A DNA stretch of 5,222 bases from Candidatus Fermentibacterota bacterium (GTDB taxonomy: Bacteria > JAFGKV01), in the NCBI GenBank assembly GCA_016928395.1, contig JAFGKV010000188.1, forward strand, positions 1-5,222, read 5' to 3'. This document shows, in pieces, positions 1 through 4,883 of this stretch. Within the stretch, counting starts at the first letter, position 1; each line of letters starts with the position of its first letter. The notes under the pieces are model-generated. The model made no database searches and was not told the origin of the DNA. It saw only the letters and a list, made by a program, of their open reading frames with translations. The position numbers and the translations under genes are program-made.

Positions 1-117
1 TCGCCCGACTACCTACGACAGAACGGATGAGCGGGTCGTTTTTCTGCAGGAATAGAACCGGGAAGCGTTGGCAGTTTGGGAATGGCACCGCGGAAGAGGC
101 GAGGGCGGATCACCTTG

Positions 118-145
118 GCCACTATTCTCACCTGAGAATAGTGGC
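118..145. repeat. 28-bp near-perfect palindrome
   Basis: The arms gccactattctca (118-130) and tgagaatagtggc (133-145) are perfect reverse complements of 13 bases, separated only by cc. As RNA or single-stranded DNA it would fold into a 12-bp stem with a four-base loop. No T-tract follows on either strand, so it does not look like an intrinsic terminator. It could be a dimeric protein binding site or an IS end. It lies about 300 bp beyond the stop of the FG-GAP gene. Confidence 0.8.
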
Positions 146-166
146 GGCCAGTGGGCGTGGAGCAGG

Positions 167-198
167 CTGCACGCGGACAGCAGTCCGGCAGGGTGCAG
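167..198. repeat. Nested inverted repeat / hairpin
   Basis: The outer arms ctgcac (167-172) and gtgcag (193-198) enclose the inner arms cggac (174-178) and gtccg (183-187), which flank the loop agca. The whole would fold as an interrupted hairpin with a small asymmetric internal loop. It starts 21 bp after the 118-145 palindrome, so the two may belong to one structured element. It has no U-tract and no known motif that I recognise. Confidence 0.6.
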
Positions 199-309
199 GT
201 CCTCTGCGCCTTCACCGTGCGACTCTTCGATCCGCTCCATCTCGCCAGTTATCCGGCGCGTTCCCCACGTCCCCGAAGCGCGACCCCATCAAATCCCCAA
301 GTGCACTAC

Positions 310-403
310 ATGAGCCCACTAGCCTGACCCCATCAGCCGTCTCCTGACCCCACCAGCCGTCTCCTGAACCCACTAGCCGTCTCCTGAACCCACTAGCCGT
401 CTC
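310..403. repeat. 20-bp tandem direct repeat array (four full units plus a partial one)
   Basis: Four consecutive 20-base units occupy 324-343, 344-363, 364-383 and 384-403. The last two are identical (ctgaacccactagccgtctc) and the first two differ by three or four substitutions (gaccccatcag and gaccccaccag in place of gaacccactag). A 14-base partial unit precedes them at 310-323. The units abut without spacers, so this is a minisatellite-type array, not CRISPR. It ends about 40 bp downstream of the FG-GAP gene's stop codon (that gene reads leftward), in DNA with no convincing coding frame. Graded divergence, with identical units at the right end, fits slippage or unequal crossing-over. Confidence 0.9.
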
Positions 404-445
404 CCGGACATGGGCAAACCGCGGCGCCCGAAGTGGATCCCGTGC

Positions 446-2074
446 CTACGGTACCGAGCTGTAGTCAAACTCCCCGACGCGATTCGACCTGACCAACTCC
501 TGCTCCCAGGCGTTTACAGCCAGGATCAGATACGTCCAATCGTGATAGGGGATGGCGACGCCGTTTGAACTGGACCATGCGGTGGTGGGAGGAGACACCT
601 GGGCCACGCGATGAGTCCAGGGTGATGTCAGGCCGGGTTCGAAATACGCCTGGTTCTCGGCCCCGTAGACCCAGTATTCAGCCACGTCTATCACCTCGGG
701 CCACTGCAAGACCAGCTGCCCTCCGGTCACACTGCTGGACAGGACCAGCGGTGGCGGTATCGCGAATACGTATGCTCTCCCGTCATCGGTCAGTTCGGCA
801 TCTTCGTTGTAGGCTCCCGCCACAACGTCATCGAGTCCGTCGTTGTTGACATCGCCCGCACCCGACACCGAGAACCCGAAGTACCCATCAATCTCGGGAT
901 GCGTTGACAGCAGTGTGTACAGGGGCTTGCCCGTGCATCCGCTGAAGACGTAGCCCCTCCCGGCGCTGACGGCACCGCCGTCTTCCAGGTAGGCACCCAC
1001 CGTCACATCGGCGAAGCCGTCACCGTTCACGTCTCCCGCGCCCGAGACCGAATAACCGAAGAAGCCTACCGCCTGCGCATTGGGAGACACTAGCGTATAG
1101 AGAAGGCCGCCCGTCTGCCCGCTGAAGACATAGGCTCTTCCCGTATATGGTGGTCCACCGTCTTTGTAATGGGCTCCTACGATCAGGTCGGCATAGCCGT
1201 CGGCATTGACGTCTCCCGCGCCCGAGACCGAATAGCCGAAGTAGCTCAGCGTGTCTGCGTTCGGTGACACAAGGGTATGGAGCAGAACACCCGTCTGCCC
1301 GTTGAATACATACGCTCTGCCGGCGTCGGGAGCCGGGGCGCTCTCGTAGCACGCGCCGACGATCACGTCATCGAATCCATCGTTTTTGACATCCCCCGCG
1401 CCCGAGACGGAGATGCCGAAGTGGCCATAGGATTCGGGGTTTGGGGATTCAAGCATCATGTGTAGGGCGCCGGTCTGCCCGCTGAAGATGTATGCCCTGC
1501 CTGTCTGTGTGTCTCCACCGTCCTCGTAGTGTGCGCCCACGATCAGGTCGGCGAATCCATCGCCGTCGGTCTCTCCCGCGCCGGAGACGCTGGTGCCGAA
1601 ATACCCGATGAATTGGGCATTGGGGGACAGCAGGGTGTGGATCGGACCACCCGTCTGCCCACTGAAGACATAAGCCCTCCCCGCGTTCACCTCGCCGCCG
1701 TCTTCGCTGTCCGCTCCGACCACTATGTCGGCATAGCCATCATTGTCGACGTCTCCGGCGCCGGACACGGAGCAGCCGAAGTAGCCGTCGATCTCAGGGT
1801 TCGGTGACATCAGCACATGGAGCGGGTTGCCCGTCCGTCCACTCATGATGTAGGCCCGGCCCGCATCCGCCGCTCCGCCATTCTCGTAGCACGCTCCCAC
1901 AGCGAGATCCGCGTACCCGTCGATGTCAGTGTCGCCGGCCCCTGAGACCGAGAGGCCAAACGCACCCGAAACCTCAGGATTCGGCGACATGAAGGCGTGA
2001 AGCACTTGGGCGCGTGCGTCTTGGATACTGGCACTGACCAAGACCCAGATGAGAGCTCGAGCGAATCCCTTCAT
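446..2074 (-). CDS. Exported seven-bladed FG-GAP (integrin-alpha-type) beta-propeller protein with C-terminal FN3-like domain
   Basis: This 542-residue protein is probably exported and extracellular, binding protein or glycan ligands or acting structurally; no enzymatic residues are evident. Residues 1-22 form a Sec signal peptide with likely cleavage after DARA. Residues 24-443 are seven consecutive FG-GAP repeats of exactly 60 residues, each with F-G-x-S-V-S-G-A-G, a DxDxDG-type calcium loop and VGA...GRAYVFSGQTG. Seven repeats match a closed propeller as in integrin alpha subunits. Calcium loops are canonical in repeats 1 and 2 (DTDIDGYAD, DVDNDGYAD) and altered in 3 (E at the first position) and 4 (K at the third). 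Residues 444-542 resemble an FN3 domain (LVLQWPEV, YWVYGAE, YLILAVNA) ending in SNRVGEFDYSSVP. No LPXTG, transmembrane anchor or recognised sorting tail is seen. The start has a modest GAGG site 10 bases upstream. It is the second gene after the GVYG-repeat gene, with a 33-bp gap. Confidence 0.93.
   Translation of the reverse strand: MKGFARALIWVLVSASIQDARAQVLHAFMSPNPEVSGAFGLSVSGAGDTDIDGYADLAVGACYENGGAADAGRAYIMSGRTGNPLHVLMSPNPEIDGYFGCSVSGAGDVDNDGYADIVVGADSEDGGEVNAGRAYVFSGQTGGPIHTLLSPNAQFIGYFGTSVSGAGETDGDGFADLIVGAHYEDGGDTQTGRAYIFSGQTGALHMMLESPNPESYGHFGISVSGAGDVKNDGFDDVIVGACYESAPAPDAGRAYVFNGQTGVLLHTLVSPNADTLSYFGYSVSGAGDVNADGYADLIVGAHYKDGGPPYTGRAYVFSGQTGGLLYTLVSPNAQAVGFFGYSVSGAGDVNGDGFADVTVGAYLEDGGAVSAGRGYVFSGCTGKPLYTLLSTHPEIDGYFGFSVSGAGDVNNDGLDDVVAGAYNEDAELTDDGRAYVFAIPPPLVLSSSVTGGQLVLQWPEVIDVAEYWVYGAENQAYFEPGLTSPWTHRVAQVSPPTTAWSSSNGVAIPYHDWTYLILAVNAWEQELVRSNRVGEFDYSSVP
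746..2005 (-). repeat. Seven 180-bp coding repeats (FG-GAP blades)
   Basis: The propeller region is exactly 7 x 180 bp with no insertion or deletion between blades. Similarity persists at DNA level: the 26 bases at 1029-1054 recur identically at 1209-1234, exactly 180 bp away (blades 6 and 5). Blades 1, 3 and 4 are more diverged in their loops. The pattern points to intragenic duplication with ongoing homogenisation. These repeats could collapse in short-read assembly. Confidence 0.9.
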
Positions 2075-2084
2075 GGTGTCTCTA

Positions 2085-2088
2085 CCTC
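2085..2088 (-). promoter_or_regulatory. Probable ribosome binding site of the FG-GAP gene
   Basis: On the minus strand GAGG lies 10 bases before the ATG at 2074, inside the 33-bp gap after the upstream gene. It is weaker and more distant than the site of the first gene, which may mean lower translation or partial coupling to upstream translation. Confidence 0.5.
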
Positions 2089-2107
2089 ACATTCCTTGAG
2101 CCCGCTG

Positions 2108-4000
2108 TCAGTCTTCAATCGAAGGCCCCTTCGGTTCTCCGAGATCATGAGACGGCATACCTATCCCGTTGTTCGTAACAAGGTCGCGCTTGGTCGGGTC
2201 TGATGCCACAATGTCGCGCATTGCAGTGGGGCGCTCACGTGACAGCTGGGCTCGGTAGTCCTCCCTGGCTCGCTCTTGCTCCACGTGTTGCCGATCGGCA
2301 GCCTCGGGGTAGAGGTATGAGTCGGTTCGCGCGGCTTCGCAGAGGTCGAGCCGTTTCGCCTCGTACCCACGGCGCTTTGCCACGACGCGATAGTCGAAGG
2401 GAAGGTTCGACGCTCCCCCGCGGAACTCGACGACATCGAACCCCGTGTCACTCTTGCTGACATAGACCCCCTCACACTCCCCGCCCAACTGCACGAACAC
2501 CATCATCGGATTCGCGTCATCGATAGTGACGGTTTCCAGGAAGACCTCATCCAACTCGACGTGGGCGCGACCGTCCGCCAGCCGGCTGTGCCCGAAGTCT
2601 TCGAACCAGTTCTCGGGACTCTCCTGGCAGTAGAGCAGCGTCGGTCCCTTCGATGTACGCACCACACAGCTCTTGGTGCCCGATCCTGCCAGGTTGCCTT
2701 GATAGTAGACTCCATACCCCGAGGGTGAGCAGTTCTGCCCGTAGACCCCGTAGGAGACTCCTATGGAACCTTCCGACTTGCCGTATACCGCGAACCCACC
2801 ACCCGGCACATGAACCAGGCCATACACGCCCAGGGCGCTCGTGCCCGTTGTGGCAACGACCTCGCCTACGACCCCGCACCCGCCCATGGCCGCCGTGTTC
2901 ACACCATACACTCCGTAGCCGAAGCCGCCCGCCTTTCCCTGCACGCCATTGGCGAACCCACCTGTGGTTTCTCCGTATACTCCCGCGCCGTGGTAGGCGT
3001 GGTGAAGCCCGTATACCCCATAGGTCGTGGCATTCTCTATGGCCTCGGCGACTCCCTGCACCGCCCTGCCGTCGGTGGAGTTGGTCTGACCGAACACACC
3101 CCAGGCGGATCCGCTGACAGCATTGTTCTGTCCCATGACCGCGTAGCCATCCGGGGCGCAGAGGTAACCCTCGACTCCGCGGGGATCCCCGCTGGTTGCG
3201 CTGGCATACCCGAATACGCCGCACCCCTCCGATGATGCGGATTCGCCGTAGACGCCGTAGGCGTTGCCGGAGGCGGCCGAGGCTGTTCCGTGGATTCCGT
3301 CGCTGATGGGACTGGCCGCGACCGCATGCACGCCCATGCTGTAACCACCGGCATTCGGGGCCTGGGCGTAGATCGCCCTACCTTCGATGGAGAGCGTCTG
3401 AGCGAACACCGCGTGCGCTTCCCCGGGCGTACCATAGTTGCGCGCGAATACGCCGCTTCCATTGGGAGAATGACACTCCGCATAGAGCCCATGGGTAAAG
3501 CCCGTCGAGGGCGTCGAGGATGCGCGGAGTGCGGACGCATCAGCTCCGGCATTCGAGTTGAAGGCGGCGAGGATCGACCCAGGCAAAGATCCACTCACCT
3601 CGGTGCCGGCCACCAGTCCACTGGCCATGTAGGCATAACCAACGCTTACCAGGCGCTGCCGGGGGCTCTGCGAGATGAGGTTGAAGTAGACCTGCAACCA
3701 GTGGTCCTCGTTGAATGCCAGTCCCAATGCCGGCATGCTACCGGCTCCCAGCACTACGCTGAACACGCCCCCGGACACCGCCACGGTTTGTGGCCCGCTA
3801 TCCCAGAGCTGCGTGCCCCCGGTTTCGGCATCATAGATCTGAAACCGCATGGGATACGACGCATCTGCCACCGGAGTCCCTCCGCTGTCCGTGACTTTGC
3901 CCTGGTAGCTGATCATCTGCGGGATCTCCGCATGAACCACCGCCATTCCCCACAGGGCCACGATCAACAATCCACGCACGATACCCGACCATTCTCGCAT
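2108..4000 (-). CDS. Exported GVYG-repeat surface/fibre-like protein with SPENWFEDFG C-terminal domain
   Basis: This 630-residue protein carries a signal peptide (1-24, likely cut after VVHA). Residues 25 to about 127 form an N-terminal domain (ISYQGKVTDSGGTPV, then FQIYDAETGGTQLWDSGPQ, WLQVYF and RLVSVGYAYMAS) of a type I know from fibre-like secreted bacterial proteins. Residues 171-433 hold 21 short motifs of the form [GA]-[VIL]-x-[GA], most often GVYG or GVFG, spaced alternately 12 and 14 residues over the first dozen. Residues about 441-551 form a conserved domain (SPENWFEDFG at 461-470, GECEGVYVSK, FDYRVVAKRRGYE) that I recall at the end of other GVYG-repeat proteins; no activity is known to me. 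Residues 552-630 are a charged, probably disordered tail. A beta-solenoid or trimeric fibre is inferred. The ATG at 4000 is chosen for AGGAGG six bases upstream and because it begins the signal peptide directly. First gene of a probable two-gene operon. Confidence 0.85.
   Translation of the reverse strand: MREWSGIVRGLLIVALWGMAVVHAEIPQMISYQGKVTDSGGTPVADASYPMRFQIYDAETGGTQLWDSGPQTVAVSGGVFSVVLGAGSMPALGLAFNEDHWLQVYFNLISQSPRQRLVSVGYAYMASGLVAGTEVSGSLPGSILAAFNSNAGADASALRASSTPSTGFTHGLYAECHSPNGSGVFARNYGTPGEAHAVFAQTLSIEGRAIYAQAPNAGGYSMGVHAVAASPISDGIHGTASAASGNAYGVYGESASSEGCGVFGYASATSGDPRGVEGYLCAPDGYAVMGQNNAVSGSAWGVFGQTNSTDGRAVQGVAEAIENATTYGVYGLHHAYHGAGVYGETTGGFANGVQGKAGGFGYGVYGVNTAAMGGCGVVGEVVATTGTSALGVYGLVHVPGGGFAVYGKSEGSIGVSYGVYGQNCSPSGYGVYYQGNLAGSGTKSCVVRTSKGPTLLYCQESPENWFEDFGHSRLADGRAHVELDEVFLETVTIDDANPMMVFVQLGGECEGVYVSKSDTGFDVVEFRGGASNLPFDYRVVAKRRGYEAKRLDLCEAARTDSYLYPEAADRQHVEQERAREDYRAQLSRERPTAMRDIVASDPTKRDLVTNNGIGMPSHDLGEPKGPSIED
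2702..3490 (-). repeat. Coding repeat region: 21 GVYG-like motifs with ~26-residue double period
   Basis: In the 630-residue numbering the motifs start at residues 171, 183, 197, 209, 223, 235, 249, 261, 275, 287, 301, 313, 328, 340, 352, 363, 376, 391, 404, 418 and 430. The first twelve alternate strictly 12 and 14 residues apart, a 26-residue (78-bp) supra-repeat; later spacing relaxes to 11-15. Variants are GVYG, GVFG, GVQG, AVYG, AVMG and GIHG. The DNA of the units is well diverged, so the period is protein-level and probably reflects alternating strands of a beta-structure. Confidence 0.85.
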
Positions 4001-4006
4001 GATATG

Positions 4007-4012
4007 CCTCCT
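4007..4012 (-). promoter_or_regulatory. Strong Shine-Dalgarno of the GVYG-repeat gene (decides the start)
   Basis: On the minus strand AGGAGG sits six bases before the ATG at 4000. The frame stays open upstream to an alternative start at 4066, but that would add 22 Arg-rich residues in front of the signal peptide and has no comparable site. The start at 4000 is therefore preferred. Confidence 0.85.
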
Positions 4013-4022
4013 GAAGGACCGC

Positions 4023-4062
4023 GCACTCCATGCGAATCGATACCGCGCCGGGCGAGGAGTGC
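4023..4062 (-). promoter_or_regulatory. Inverted repeat in the leader of the GVYG-repeat gene
   Basis: The arms gcactcc (4023-4029) and ggagtgc (4056-4062) are perfect 7-bp complements enclosing 26 bases. The arm nearer the gene ends about ten bases upstream of the AGGAGG. It could be a leader stem-loop or a dimeric operator. No riboswitch class is recognisable, and a chance occurrence is possible. Confidence 0.3.
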
Positions 4063-4174
4063 ACAATCACCCGGCAGAGATGCAACATTAGATGTACGTT
4101 GCGTATGGGTCAGATCTCGCACACCAGGGGTCGACCGGTCCGGTGGGGTGATATCAGGGAGGGCGATTGGGGTA

Positions 4175-4202
4175 TTGACTGGTGAAGGATCGTGTATATG
4201 GT
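4175..4202 (+). promoter_or_regulatory. Candidate sigma70-type promoter for the DUF1232 gene
   Basis: A -35-like TTGACT (4175-4180, five of six consensus bases) is followed after 16 bases by a -10-like TATGGT (4197-4202, four of six). Transcription would begin near 4209, ahead of the AGGAGG at 4226 and the possible leader ORF. The position in a divergent intergenic region is right for a promoter. For the minus-strand operon I could not find an equally good pair; the nearest is CTGACC/TCTAAT with a short 15-base spacer, upstream of the stem-loop. Confidence 0.45.
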
Positions 4203-4239
4203 ACGCCTCCGGAAGCACACCAGACAGGAGGATGATGCA

Positions 4240-4377
4240 GTGAGTGCTGCTGATTGGGGACGAAGAGGTATTGGCTTTCGTGATGTCGTGGGAGGGGAAG
4301 CAAAGCGGAGGCTTCCATCGCAGGAGTATCTCGAGTGGACCGGCCATGGAGAGACCGGAAGGGAGGCGGAGCCATGA
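4240..4377 (+). CDS. Possible short leader ORF, translationally coupled to the DUF1232 gene
   Basis: A GTG at 4240 lies eight bases after a strong AGGAGG (4226-4231) and opens a 45-codon frame whose TGA stop overlaps the next gene's ATG as ATGA (4374-4377), a classic coupling arrangement. The peptide (begins VSAADWGRR, ends GETGREAEP) is hydrophilic with no domain I recognise. Two things weaken the call. The same Shine-Dalgarno could serve a GTG at 4244 in another frame, which runs to 4471 into the DUF1232 gene. It also precedes two ATGs at 4232 and 4235 that would give only a three- or two-codon peptide. It may be a real small protein, a regulatory uORF, or chance. Confidence 0.3.
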   Translation: MSAADWGRRGIGFRDVVGGEAKRRLPSQEYLEWTGHGETGREAEP

Positions 4378-4856
4378 TCGACAAAGAGAGTCTTGCGGAC
4401 GTGACCGGCATGGAGCCGAAGCAAAGAGACTACTATCAGAAGCTCCGCAGGCGCATCCGTATGTGGTTTGAGAGGAAGGCGGAGAGATCACCTACGTGGG
4501 CGGAGTACATCCTCTTCGCGCCTGACCTGTTCCATCTGCTCTGCAAGCTGATGACGGATGATGATGTCCCTGCTAAGGACAAGGCAAAGGTGGCCGTTGC
4601 CATTGCATATTTCATCTCACCGTTTGAACTCGTGCCGGAGGGGGTTGTGGGCCCCATCGGGTATATCGACGATATCGCTCTTGCAGCCTACGTGCTTGAT
4701 GGGATCATAAACAATGCTGGGGCGGATGTGCTCAGACGGCACTGGGCAGGCGAGGATGATGTGCTCGAGGTGGTCCAGCTCATCCTCCGCCGGGCCACCT
4801 CGATCCTCGGGCGACTCTGGAGCAAGCTTGTCAAGGTAGTGGATCGCATCACGTAG
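4374..4856 (+). CDS. YkvA-like DUF1232 domain protein
   Basis: This 160-residue protein has a DUF1232 (YkvA family) core at about residues 66-106: KAKVAVAIAYFISPFELVPEG followed by GPIGYIDDIALAAYVLDGI. The family signature is a Y-hydrophobic-I-SP-hydrophobic-D-hydrophobic-P segment followed by G-hydrophobic-hydrophobic-DD. Here the usual Asp after SPF is Glu (E85), while the DD (99-100) is kept. The function of the family is poorly defined; members are small, probably membrane-associated proteins. The N-terminal 50 residues are basic (KLRRRIRMWFERKAE). Residues about 130-158 look like an amphipathic helix that could lie on a membrane. No signal peptide is present. ATG 4374 is chosen because GGAGG (4362-4366) sits seven bases upstream; a GTG at 4335 is in frame but lacks a site. 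It ends in tandem stops, TAG TGA. It is transcribed away from the exported-protein operon. Confidence 0.88.
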   Translation: MIDKESLADVTGMEPKQRDYYQKLRRRIRMWFERKAERSPTWAEYILFAPDLFHLLCKLMTDDDVPAKDKAKVAVAIAYFISPFELVPEGVVGPIGYIDDIALAAYVLDGIINNAGADVLRRHWAGEDDVLEVVQLILRRATSILGRLWSKLVKVVDRIT

Positions 4857-4883
4857 TGACGCGTGGGATTCGCCCCGTCACTA
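4854..4883 (+). terminator. Hairpin at the stop of the DUF1232 gene, possible terminator without U-tract
   Basis: The arms tagtgacg (4854-4861) and cgtcacta (4876-4883) are perfect 8-bp complements. Inside them ggg (4865-4867) can pair with ccc (4873-4875) around the loop attcg, leaving a three-base bulge. The left arm includes the TAG stop and the following TGA. The sequence after the right arm is gaaaggg, with no T-run, so it is not a classical intrinsic terminator. It could be an mRNA-end stabilising stem or part of a Rho-dependent end. Confidence 0.4.

Larger units (their letters stand above)
1..309. other. Intergenic stretch without a supported gene
   Basis: No reading frame here looks like a protein. 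The open frames on both strands have low-complexity, Arg/Ser/Pro-rich translations, overlap one another, and lack a clear ribosome binding site or a recognisable domain. What the stretch does hold is structure: a near-perfect palindrome at 118-145 and a nested inverted repeat at 167-198. A 10-bp match (gaccccatca, 282-291) to the tandem array that follows may be a decayed unit. Two palindromes in gene-free DNA would fit the remains of an insertion-sequence end or an unannotated structured RNA; neither is demonstrated. Confidence 0.55.

Noticed and set aside
9-240. Two minus-strand frames of 68 and 75 codons
   Set aside because: They overlap each other in different frames, span both palindromes and have no recognisable protein character.
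27-347. Plus-strand 106-codon frame
   Set aside because: Arg/Ser-rich translation, no ribosome binding site, runs through the palindromes and into the tandem repeats; no domain recognised.
310-403. CRISPR array
   Set aside because: The 20-bp units abut with no spacers, and no cas gene is nearby.
400-446. Intrinsic terminator after the FG-GAP gene
   Set aside because: Only a weak gggc/gccc pairing with a 10-base loop on the minus strand and no T-run follows.
2547-3224. 225-codon minus-strand frame inside the GVYG-repeat gene
   Set aside because: Out-of-frame shadow with Arg/Gly-rich composition; the in-frame protein explains the region.
4001-4066. Upstream start of the GVYG-repeat gene at 4066
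   Set aside because: Would add 22 Arg-rich residues before a typical signal peptide, while the ATG at 4000 has AGGAGG at ideal spacing.
3290-4243. 317-codon plus-strand frame
   Set aside because: Lies antisense to the GVYG-repeat gene, whose frame has a signal peptide, a strong ribosome binding site and clear repeats; the translation is Arg/His-rich as expected of a GC-rich shadow.
4335-4373. GTG start at 4335 for the DUF1232 gene
   Set aside because: No Shine-Dalgarno at suitable distance; ATG 4374 has GGAGG seven bases upstream.
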